Source: Deinococcus sp.
Lineage (GTDB): Bacteria; Deinococcota; Deinococci; Deinococcales; Deinococcaceae
Assembly (NCBI RefSeq): GCF_018260405.1
Contig: NZ_JAGLBG010000048.1
Coordinates: forward strand, 1-19,561
Reading direction: 5' to 3'
Length of the DNA stretch: 19,561 bases
Part shown: piece by piece, positions 6,857 to 13,398 of the stretch
Position numbering within the stretch: the first letter of the stretch is position 1
How the letters are laid out: each line of letters begins with the position of its first letter
Position numbers and translations under genes: made by a program
The notes under the pieces: generated by a model
Databases searched by the model: none
Seen by the model: the letters and a program-made list of their open reading frames with translations, nothing else
Told to the model about the DNA's origin: nothing

Positions 6857-8338
6857 CTACCTCCCGCTAGCGGCCTGCGCGGGACGACTTAAGCGCATCT
6901 GAATCCGCTCCAGGTCTTCTGGCCCGCTTAGCACCAGCACATTGTCGCCAGCCTGCAACTCGGTCGGGCCTTTGGGAATCAGGAACTTACCGCCCCGGTT
7001 GACCAGCACCACCAGCGCGTCGGGCGGCAAGTTTAGGTCCATGATGCGCTGGCCCGCGCCCAGGCTGCCGGGCATGACTTCCACCTCGACCATCGCGTTT
7101 CTGCTGTGGCCGGTGGGGGTGTAGCTGATCGGGTACTCGGTCTGGGTCGGCAATTCGGCGCGTACACCCAGCCAGTGCGCCACTCGCACCAACGTGGTGC
7201 CTTGCAGCAAAACGCTGGTCAGCACAATGAAAAACACGATATTGAACAACTCGTGGGCCTGCGGGACTTTTGCCACCAGCGGAAAGGTCGCCAGCACAAT
7301 CGGCACTGCGCCGCGCAGCCCAGTCCAGGCGACCATATTGCGCTGGTTAAAAGGCATGTTGCTAAGCAGCAGCGCAATATGCACGCTGAGGGGCCGCGCT
7401 ACCAGCACCAGCACCAGCGCACAGGCCAGAGACAGCCCGGCGGTGGGCCAAAGCTCGTGCGGATTGACCAGCAGCCCCAGCGTCAGGAACATCACGACCT
7501 GCATAATCCAGGCGATGCCGTCGTGAAAAGACAAGATGGTACGCTTGTGAATAAATTCAGCGTTACCAATGATGACCCCGGCAATATAAATCGCCAGGAA
7601 GCCGCTGCCGCCCACCACCGCCGTGGCATTAAACACAATCAGCGCCAGCGCGAGGCTGAGCACCGAATGCAGGCCCTCAAATTGCAACTGAAAGCGGTTC
7701 AGCGCCCGCAGCGCCAGATACCCCAGCACGCCGCCCATAACTGCGCCCAGCACCATCTCTTCCAGAAACAGTGGCACGATGCTCAAGATGCCTGCGCCGG
7801 GGTGGGCTATCAGTTCCAGAATACCTAGCGTCAAAAAAACCGCCATCGGATCATTGCCGCCGGATTCAAATTCCAGCAGCGGCGCAATCTGCCCCTTTAG
7901 GCCCAGCGCCCGCTCCTTGAGCACACTGAAAACGGCGCTGGCATCGGTGCTGGAGACAATCGCGCCTAGCAGCCACGCGGGCAACCACTCCCAGTGAAAG
8001 GCGAAGTGCGTAAACGCCGCCATCACGCCCGCCGTGACCAGTACGCCGATGGTGGCGAGGCTTACGCCCTTGCGAATCACCGGCTTGGTGTGCCCCCAGT
8101 CGGTACCCAGCCCGCCCTGAAACAGAATGAAGCACAGCGCCACCGTTCCTAGCGTCTGCGCCAGCTGATAGTCGCCGAATTCAATGCCCAGGCCGTCGGT
8201 TCCGGCCAGCATGCCCACGCCTAAAAAGAGCAGCAGCCCCGGAATCCCCAGCCGCCCGCCCAGCCGACTGACCACCAGACTGACCACCAGCAGAACGCCC
8301 GTGGCGAGCAGAAAAACTTCCGGATTGACCTCGCTCAT
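6857..8338 (-). CDS. Potassium/sodium-proton antiporter, NhaP2/CvrA type
   Basis: This is a 493-residue CPA1-family membrane antiporter. Roughly twelve hydrophobic segments fill residues 7-400, including VFLLATGVLLVVSLVVS at the N-terminus. The core transport motifs are SSTDASAVF (129-137) and ESGGNDPMAVF (158-168), where Asn162-Asp163 fits the acidic pair used for ion binding in this family. A C-terminal RCK_C/TrkA_C-like domain (about 416-485) contains VNRGGKFLIPKG and LQAGDNVLVL, which suggests ligand gating as in CvrA. The likely role is K+ or Na+ efflux for pH and volume control; which cation cannot be decided from sequence. ATG 8338 has a TAAGAT box six bases ahead, and GAGG in the same six bases could act as a ribosome site if the mRNA were longer. 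It diverges from pheS. Confidence 0.92.
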   Translation of the reverse strand: MSEVNPEVFLLATGVLLVVSLVVSRLGGRLGIPGLLLFLGVGMLAGTDGLGIEFGDYQLAQTLGTVALCFILFQGGLGTDWGHTKPVIRKGVSLATIGVLVTAGVMAAFTHFAFHWEWLPAWLLGAIVSSTDASAVFSVLKERALGLKGQIAPLLEFESGGNDPMAVFLTLGILELIAHPGAGILSIVPLFLEEMVLGAVMGGVLGYLALRALNRFQLQFEGLHSVLSLALALIVFNATAVVGGSGFLAIYIAGVIIGNAEFIHKRTILSFHDGIAWIMQVVMFLTLGLLVNPHELWPTAGLSLACALVLVLVARPLSVHIALLLSNMPFNQRNMVAWTGLRGAVPIVLATFPLVAKVPQAHELFNIVFFIVLTSVLLQGTTLVRVAHWLGVRAELPTQTEYPISYTPTGHSRNAMVEVEVMPGSLGAGQRIMDLNLPPDALVVLVNRGGKFLIPKGPTELQAGDNVLVLSGPEDLERIQMRLSRPAQAASGR

Positions 8339-8344
8339 AGCCTC

Positions 8345-8350
8345 ATCTTA
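8345..8350 (-). promoter_or_regulatory. -10 box for the antiporter gene
   Basis: On the minus strand TAAGAT is followed by six bases (GAGGCT) and ATG 8338. The GAGG within the gap could alternatively be a ribosome-binding site of a longer transcript. Confidence 0.45.
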
Positions 8351-8445
8351 AAGGGCATCTGGTAGGCTAGGCGGCGTGAACGGTAGACTTTCGCCACTAA
8401 CCGGCTGCGGGTAGACGCCGGGCTGATTGCCGTCCTGTGCGCCGT

Positions 8446-8478
8446 CCCGCCCCCGCTGTGTGCTGGCGGGATTTTTTT
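8446..8478 (+). terminator. Rho-independent terminator in the pheS leader (possible attenuator)
   Basis: CCCGCC (8446-8451) pairs with GGCGGG (8465-8470), followed by A and seven T. The nearest plus-strand gene upstream is over 2.9 kb away, so this terminator can only act on a transcript begun in the 100-base pheS leader. GCGGG at 8407-8411 could pair with CCCGC at 8446-8450 as an antiterminator. Regulatory use is inference; the hairpin plus T-run is direct. Confidence 0.6.
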
Positions 8479-8563
8479 GAGTCCTGAGCCGTGAGCGTTC
8501 GCCAAAAGCCCCCCCCCGTTTACTTTTAAGGCGCGTAGCTCATGGCCCCAACCGGAGGAACCT

Positions 8564-9583
8564 ATGCAGGAACAAGCCATTCAGGAAATCAACGCCGCCG
8601 ACACGCTGGAAACGCTCCAGGCCGTCAAGACTAAGTATATGGGCAAGTCCGGCCTCGTCACCAAAGAACTGGGCACCCTGGGCAAGCTGGCCCCCGAGGA
8701 GCGCCGGGTACGCGGCGCGGAAATCAACGTGATCCGGGCCGCGATTCAGGCCGCGCTCGAAGAAAAGGAAGCGGGACTTAAACGCGCCGCGCTGGATGCC
8801 AAACTGGCGAGCGAAGCCATAGACGTAACGCTGCCAGGGCTGGGGCTGCCCAGTGGCAGCCTGCACCCTATTTCCCGTGTGTACGACGACCTTATTGGCA
8901 TTTTCACCCGCATGGGCTACGAGATCGCCGAGGGGCCGGAAGTGGAAGAGGAGCACTACAACTTTGAGGCGCTGAACATCCCCTGGTATCACCCCGCCCG
9001 CGAGTTGCAAGACACCTTCTGGCTGGAAGATGGGCGGCTGTTGCGCACCCACACCAGCAACATGCAGATTCGCTACATGATCGAGCACGACCCGGATTTG
9101 AAAATGGTCAGCCGTGGCAAGGTCTACCGCTACGAGGCCACCGACGCCACCCACGAGGCGATGTTTCATCAGCTCGAAGGGTTGGTGGTGGGCGACGGTA
9201 TCAGCATGACCGACCTCAAGGGCACCATTGCCGAGATGGCGCGGGGGCTGTACGGCGCGGGCGCGAAAGTGCGCTTTCAGCCCAGCTATTACCCCTTCGT
9301 GGAGCCGGGGGCCGACTTTGCCATTTACTGGGAAAACCCGCGTGGCGAGAGCAAATGGCTCGAGCTGGGCGGCTGCGGCATGGTACACCCCAACGTCTTT
9401 AAGGCCGTGGACGACCTGCGCGAACTGGCCGGAAAGCCGCGCCTGTACGAAGAGAAAACGGGCTTTGCTTTCGGGCTGGGGCCGGAGCGGATTGCCATGC
9501 TGAAATACGGAATTCCGGACATTCGCTACTTCTACGCCAACGACCCCAGGGTGATGGGGCAGTTCCGGGGGGAATTGGGGTAA
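8564..9583 (+). CDS. pheS: Phenylalanyl-tRNA synthetase alpha subunit
   Basis: This is the catalytic alpha chain of the alpha2beta2 enzyme that charges tRNA-Phe. At 339 residues it has the normal length. An N-terminal coiled-coil arm (about 1-85) binds tRNA. Class II motif 1 lies near 101-119 (HPISRVYDDLIGIF). Motif 2 is RGKVYRYEATDATHEAMFHQLEG (split by a loop, about 184-206). Motif 3 is GFAFGLGPERIAML (300-313). SKWLELGGCGMVHP (263-276) is the usual active-site strand. ATG 8564 has GGAGG at 8554-8558, five bases upstream, the best Shine-Dalgarno sequence in the window. A terminator hairpin in the leader hints at attenuation. Its partner gene pheT does not follow directly; a Nudix gene and a repeat element intervene. 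Confidence 0.98.
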   Translation: MQEQAIQEINAADTLETLQAVKTKYMGKSGLVTKELGTLGKLAPEERRVRGAEINVIRAAIQAALEEKEAGLKRAALDAKLASEAIDVTLPGLGLPSGSLHPISRVYDDLIGIFTRMGYEIAEGPEVEEEHYNFEALNIPWYHPARELQDTFWLEDGRLLRTHTSNMQIRYMIEHDPDLKMVSRGKVYRYEATDATHEAMFHQLEGLVVGDGISMTDLKGTIAEMARGLYGAGAKVRFQPSYYPFVEPGADFAIYWENPRGESKWLELGGCGMVHPNVFKAVDDLRELAGKPRLYEEKTGFAFGLGPERIAMLKYGIPDIRYFYANDPRVMGQFRGELG

Positions 9584-9730
9584 GCAGCCAGCTGCTGGCG
9601 CCTTTGCATCCAGCACCAAGAATCGGGTGGGAGACACTGCACCTTGACCCTAGAGGCCGTCTGTTTCATTGACCACCTGCAAGGGCACCGGGTTGCCAAC
9701 TCTACGCCCGACCATTCTCTTTTCTGCCCC

Positions 9731-9761
9731 TCGCTCTGCGGCGCAGCCCTACGAGTCCGCT
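9731..9761 (+). repeat. Interspersed repeat, copy B
   Basis: The 31-base core begins TCGCTCTGCGGCGCAG and matches copy A at 30 of 31 positions. Similarity to copy C extends left to about 9686 (CACCGGG then TGCCAACTC then ACGCCC, 22 of 24 over the first 24 bases). Just right of the core ACGAGTCCG is repeated at 9751 and 9766. It lies in the 215-base spacer before the Nudix gene, where I see no other gene. Confidence 0.75.
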
Positions 9762-9798
9762 TGACACGAGTCCGTATAGCATCACTTCGAGGTACTCC

Positions 9799-10227
9799 AT
9801 GACCCCCAATCAACCCCTACGCCCCCGCGCCGCCGCCCTCATCTTCAACGACCAGCACCAGATTGTGCTGATGCTGCGCCGCAAAAATGGCAACCATTAC
9901 GCCACGCTCCCCGGCGGCGGCATCGATGAAGGCGAAACCCCCGCCGTAGCCTGCGCCCGTGAGGTGCTGGAAGAGGTCAACCTGACCGTAAAGGTGGGCC
10001 AGCAGGTGCTGGAAACGGACAATCTCCAGAGCCACGAGCATTACTTTGTGTGTGAGGTGATCGGCGGCGAAATGCGCCTGGGCGACGGCCCCGAGGCCAT
10101 CCGCCAGAGTGAAGACAACCACTACGAGCCGCAGTGGGTGGATATCTCGCGGCTGGCTGAGGTGAATCTGGTGCCGGAAGTGCTGCGTGAATTGGTCAAA
10201 AAGGTCGGTGCCAGTGTCGGAAAGTGA
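9799..10227 (+). CDS. Nudix hydrolase
   Basis: This 142-residue protein is a single Nudix domain. The Nudix box spans residues 40-62: Gly40, Glu46, then REVLEEVNL with Arg54, Glu55, Glu58 and Glu59 in the catalytic positions. The usual glycine two places from the end is Asn61 here. The family hydrolyses nucleoside diphosphates linked to another moiety; the substrate cannot be predicted. ATG 9799 has GAGG at 9789-9792, six bases upstream. Deinococcus species carry many Nudix genes, and I recall one in D. radiodurans near the phe synthetase genes, so the position may be conserved. It is co-directional with pheS (215 bases upstream) and pheT (283 bases downstream). No clear -10 was found, although TTGACA occurs at 9761-9766. 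Confidence 0.93.
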   Translation: MTPNQPLRPRAAALIFNDQHQIVLMLRRKNGNHYATLPGGGIDEGETPAVACAREVLEEVNLTVKVGQQVLETDNLQSHEHYFVCEVIGGEMRLGDGPEAIRQSEDNHYEPQWVDISRLAEVNLVPEVLRELVKKVGASVGK

Positions 10228-10290
10228 AGCAGGGAAAAGCGGGAGTGCAGCGGGCCTGAGCACAGGCGGTCGCTGAAATTCGCGCTGTAA

Positions 10291-10403
10291 TAGACCTCTT
10301 GCGAGAGTGGGGGTCGGGCCGCCCCGAATCGCCGCTTTTGCCGAGCAGGGCGGGTCAGAGTAAGCCTAATTAGAATAACCGGGCGACCTTTGCAAGAGGT
10401 CTA
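10291..10403. mobile_element. MITE-like element, copy 2
   Basis: A 113-base segment is bounded by perfect 12-base inverted repeats, TAGACCTCTTGC (10291-10302) and GCAAGAGGTCTA (10392-10403). The tips resemble termini of IS5-superfamily elements (agacct-ttgc-type ends); that family link is from memory and is tentative. The left 39 bases match copy 1 at 5422-5460 at 35 positions. There is no transposase ORF. A TA at each outer edge could be the target duplication. It sits between the Nudix gene and the small ORF before pheT. Confidence 0.65.
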
Positions 10404-10514
10404 ATGTTGGCGGGCTTTTTTATGCCGCCTTATACAAATTCCGAAAAAGATTTGCTCGGCGTGTATTCGCTGGAAAAGTTGCTTGAAACTTACCCCTACG
10501 AGGTCAACCTATGA
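10404..10514 (+). CDS. Small ORF overlapping the pheT start (possible truncated gene)
   Basis: An ATG at 10404 (or the in-frame ATG at 10422) opens a 36- or 30-codon frame that ends in TGA at 10512-10514. It overlaps the pheT ATG as ATGA, the usual sign of translational coupling. The product ends in LLETYPYEVNL. The pheT ribosome site GAGG lies within it. The first ATG abuts the right tip of the repeat element exactly, so the frame may be the 3' remnant of a longer gene cut by the insertion, or a small coupling peptide. No Shine-Dalgarno sequence precedes either ATG. I recognise no family. Confidence 0.4.
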   Translation: MLAGFFMPPYTNSEKDLLGVYSLEKLLETYPYEVNL

Positions 10515-12976
10515 AACTCCCCTACTCCTGGATCAAAGAACTGATTCCCCAACTGCCGCCCGTGACCGAACTGGAACCCATTTTCGCCCAGTTGGGTCTG
10601 CCGCTCGAAGGCATTGACGAGTCGCCTGCCCCGCCCGCTGGCGTGCTGCTGGCTGCCGTGCAGGCTGCCGAACCCATGCCCGGCACGCAACTGACCAGGC
10701 TGACGTTGGACGTGGGGCCGCAGGGGACGCAAACCGTCGCTACGGGCGCCGCTAATGCGGTGGGCCTTCCCGTTGGCACGGTGGTCGCGCTGGTGACCCC
10801 CGGCACGACCCTGGGCGAAATGACCTACGGCGTGCGCGAAATGCAGGGCGTACAAAGCTGGGGCATGTGCGCCAGCGCCAAGGAACTGGGCATCGGCGAG
10901 AGCAATGCCGGGATCCTGACCTTTCCGGCGGGCACAGCTCAACCCGGTACGCCCATGCATCAGCTTTGGCCCGTCGACAGCGTGCTGGACATTGAAGTCA
11001 CGCCCAACCGCGCCGACGTGCTCAGCGCCCTGGGGCTGTGCCGCGACCTCGCCGCGTTCCTGAAGCTGGATTTGAAGGAACCCATTATCCCCGCCGCGCC
11101 CACCCAGCCGGGAGAAATTAGCATTTCGCTGCCTCCCAAAGGCCGCATACTGGAACGTGACCCGCAGAAAAAAGTGCGCTTCGGCTCTGACCATTTTGCC
11201 GCCCGTGCCGTGAGTGGGGTGCAAAACGGCCCCAGCCCGCTGTGGATGCAGCGCCGCGTGAGCCTTGCCGGAATGCGCCCAATTGACCTGATTGTGGACA
11301 CCAGCAACTACGTGATGCTGGAACTGGGTCAGCCCACCGCGCTGTATGACCGCCGTGACGTGGCAAATGACCGCCTGGTGGTGGCGTTTGGCCTGCGCGG
11401 CGGCGAACTGGTCAAGGATTTGCTGGGCAACACGCACCAGATGGGGCCAGAAGACCTCCTGATTCTGGACGGCGCAATGGCCGACGAGCCGGTAATGACG
11501 GTGGCTGACGCTTTCTCGGTGATGGGCGAGCCGAAGCAGGGTTCGCATGTGCTGGGCGTAGCGGGCATCGTGGGCAGCGACCACGGGCATGTCCGGGCCG
11601 ACACGCGCGACGTGGTAGTCGAGGCCGCGCACTTTGACCCCGTTTTGCTGCGCCTGACCGCGACCCGTTTGGGCCTCAAGACCGACGCCGTGTACCGCTA
11701 TGAACGCGGCGTAGATCCGTTGCTGGCCCCCAAAGCGGCCGTGCGCGTGGCCGAACTGCTGCGCGAATATGGCGGCGCCACGCCCGAAGCGGGGCAAACA
11801 CTGGTCGGGACGCCGGAACTGCCCGCCGACATCACCACCACGGGCGACCAGATTCGCAAGCTGCTGGGAATGCAGATTGACACGGCAGAAATGCGCGACA
11901 TTCTGACCCGTTTGGGCTGTGCGGTAGCGGGCGAAGGCGACCACCTGAGTGTCACGCCCCCGTCCTGGCGGGTGGATATGCTGATCTGGCAAGACCTGGC
12001 AGAAGAAGTGGCCCGCTTGCACGGCTTCGTGAACCTGCCCGAGACCCTGCCCCACCTGCGCGTCCACGACAGCAATCTGGGTGCATCGGCGCCCAGCGAA
12101 AACCGCGCCAACCTACGCCGCGTGCTGAGCGGTCTGGGCTTTCAAGAAGCTGTAACTTACACCTTTACCAGCGATGACGAGGCGCAAAAAGCCCGCACCG
12201 AAGCGCCGAATGTCCGCCTTCGTAACCCAATGACCGCTGAGCGCACCGGGATGCGTACCGCGCTGTATCCCTCGCTGCTGGGCGCGGCGGGCGGCTATGG
12301 CAAGGGCGAGCGCGCGCTGCTCTTTGAACTCGGGCGGATTTTCCCGGCAGCAGGCGAAACCGAGCGCCTGGGCCTGCTGATGCGCGGCGACCTCGCGGCC
12401 AAAACCTATCAAGACGGCGTACGCGGCGGCTTCAGCGTCTTCAAAGGGTTGGTGCAGAGCTTTGCGTCGGCGCTGGGGGCGAGTTTTGAATTGGAGCAGG
12501 CGCGTGAAGGCGACCTGCCCGCCGCGTTGCACCCCGGTATTGCTGGACACGTTCTGTGGAACGGGCAAAAGGTGGGCTGGCTGGGCGCACTGCACCCCGA
12601 AATCGCCGCCGACTTTGGGCTGAAGGGTGACACTTTTATTCTGGAAGTCGCCCTGCCGCTGCCGGGCCGCGAGTGGGCCTTTACCGACCCCAGCCGCGCC
12701 CCCGCCGCGTGGCGCGACCTGGCGGTGATTGCGCCCCAGAGCGTCAGCTACGGCGAAATCGTGCAGGTGTTGCAGGGGGCGGGCGACAGCATTCTGGAAA
12801 GTGTGGAGCCTTTCGATGTGTTCACGGGCGAGCAGGTCGGCGCGGGCAACCGCTCGGTGGCGGTGCGGATGACCTACCGGGACGCCAAAACGCTGACCGA
12901 CGAGGAAGTGGAGCCGGTGTTTGCCGCGCAGATTGCGGCGGTGCGCGCCAAAGGGTGGGATATTCGAGACAAGTGA
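10511..12976 (+). CDS. pheT: Phenylalanyl-tRNA synthetase beta subunit
   Basis: This is the 821-residue large subunit of phenylalanyl-tRNA synthetase, a normal length. It begins MKLPYSWIKELI, typical of bacterial PheT. The EMAPII-like tRNA-binding OB domain follows at about 40-155 (with VATGAANAV and GMCASAKELGIG). Next come the B3/B4 editing region that hydrolyses Tyr-tRNA-Phe, the B5 domain (about 400-475) and the inactive synthetase-like core. The C-terminal ferredoxin-like anticodon-binding domain (FDX-ACB) is at about 727-821 and includes TYRDAKTLTDEEV. GAGG at 10500-10503 is seven bases ahead of the ATG. It overlaps a tiny upstream ORF by four bases. A terminator-like hairpin follows at 12997. 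Matching PheS, it must be made at equal stoichiometry although the genes are not adjacent. Confidence 0.98.
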   Translation: MKLPYSWIKELIPQLPPVTELEPIFAQLGLPLEGIDESPAPPAGVLLAAVQAAEPMPGTQLTRLTLDVGPQGTQTVATGAANAVGLPVGTVVALVTPGTTLGEMTYGVREMQGVQSWGMCASAKELGIGESNAGILTFPAGTAQPGTPMHQLWPVDSVLDIEVTPNRADVLSALGLCRDLAAFLKLDLKEPIIPAAPTQPGEISISLPPKGRILERDPQKKVRFGSDHFAARAVSGVQNGPSPLWMQRRVSLAGMRPIDLIVDTSNYVMLELGQPTALYDRRDVANDRLVVAFGLRGGELVKDLLGNTHQMGPEDLLILDGAMADEPVMTVADAFSVMGEPKQGSHVLGVAGIVGSDHGHVRADTRDVVVEAAHFDPVLLRLTATRLGLKTDAVYRYERGVDPLLAPKAAVRVAELLREYGGATPEAGQTLVGTPELPADITTTGDQIRKLLGMQIDTAEMRDILTRLGCAVAGEGDHLSVTPPSWRVDMLIWQDLAEEVARLHGFVNLPETLPHLRVHDSNLGASAPSENRANLRRVLSGLGFQEAVTYTFTSDDEAQKARTEAPNVRLRNPMTAERTGMRTALYPSLLGAAGGYGKGERALLFELGRIFPAAGETERLGLLMRGDLAAKTYQDGVRGGFSVFKGLVQSFASALGASFELEQAREGDLPAALHPGIAGHVLWNGQKVGWLGALHPEIAADFGLKGDTFILEVALPLPGREWAFTDPSRAPAAWRDLAVIAPQSVSYGEIVQVLQGAGDSILESVEPFDVFTGEQVGAGNRSVAVRMTYRDAKTLTDEEVEPVFAAQIAAVRAKGWDIRDK

Positions 12977-12996
12977 GATAAGCAGACCTGAAAGAC

Positions 12997-13045
12997 CACT
13001 TGGCGGGCCAGCGGATTTACTGGTTGTGCCAAGTGCCTTTCTTGC
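12997..13045 (+). terminator. Nested hairpin after pheT
   Basis: CACTTGGC (12997-13004) pairs perfectly with GCCAAGTG (13028-13035). Inside, CCAG (13008-13011) pairs with CTGG (13020-13023). The trailing CCTTTCTT is only a modest T-tract, so termination could be partial or assisted. Confidence 0.55.
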
Positions 13046-13087
13046 TGCGCTTTTCAGTGTGATGTGGTGGGTTATTAGGCGAGACCT

Positions 13088-13160
13088 AAGTACGTTGAAG
13101 CTAACATTGCGAGATTCCGGGAAAGCACCGGAACCTCTCCATTCCCGCTCCAACGTACTT
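13088..13160. repeat. Nested inverted repeat in the pheT-GHL10 spacer
   Basis: AAGTACGTTG (13088-13097) is perfectly inverted as CAACGTACTT (13151-13160). Within it TTCCGG (13115-13120) pairs with CCGGAA (13128-13133), with flanking GAGA and TCTC that can extend the stem. Further right, GTACTTAG (13208-13215) can pair with CTAAGTAC (13086-13093), competing with the first pairing, and GTTTATC-TACAA-GATAAAC forms a separate small hairpin near 13184-13202. Confidence 0.6.
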
Positions 13161-13398
13161 TCTTCTGCTACGCGCTCCGCGCGGTTTATCTACAAGATAA
13201 ACGCAGTGTACTTAGTTGAGCGCAGCGGCTGTTTTCCTGTACACAGAGTGCTGAGCAGGCCCTTTTTAGCCGCCGTAACAAGTGTCTTTGGGAAAGCCCG
13301 TCTTCAGATCACGCCCGACAGCAGGTCAAGTGGGCCGCACAGACGGCGCACGACTCATTTCAAAGTCACGAGTGTAGGTTAGTCTCTCTCCTGAACCT

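Larger units (their letters stand above)
12977..13398. other. 422-base structured spacer without a gene
   Basis: The open frames here lack the third-position G/C bias of real genes in the window, so none is called. The spacer holds the pheT hairpin, the nested inverted repeat and a possible promoter for the next gene: TAGTCT at 13380-13385 lies 13 bases before ATG 13399, with no convincing -35. It could contain a small RNA, but nothing proves transcription. Confidence 0.45.

Noticed and set aside
5853..6902. Long plus-strand frame opposite glyA (349 codons)
   Set aside because: Antisense shadow of glyA; such mirror frames are expected in GC-rich genes with strong third-position bias.
8376..8414. 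Short frame GTG 8376 to TAG in the pheS leader as a Phe leader peptide
   Set aside because: It contains no phenylalanine codon, so classical Phe attenuation by ribosome stalling is not supported.
9761..9780. TTGACA followed by TATAGC as a promoter for the Nudix gene
   Set aside because: The spacer is only eight bases; no acceptable -10 lies 16-18 bases from the TTGACA.
10496..12067. 523-codon minus-strand frame opposite pheT
   Set aside because: Shadow frame of pheT; composition is rich in His, Gln and Val as typical of antisense translation, with no domain.
13161..13260. Further diverged copy of the interspersed repeat in the pheT-GHL10 spacer
   Set aside because: Only scattered similarity (CGCGCTCCGCG) that is easily explained by chance in GC-rich DNA.
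12921..13382. 153-codon plus-strand open frame after pheT
   Set aside because: Its first part shadows pheT in another frame and the rest crosses hairpins and lacks third-position G/C bias; no recognisable protein sequence.
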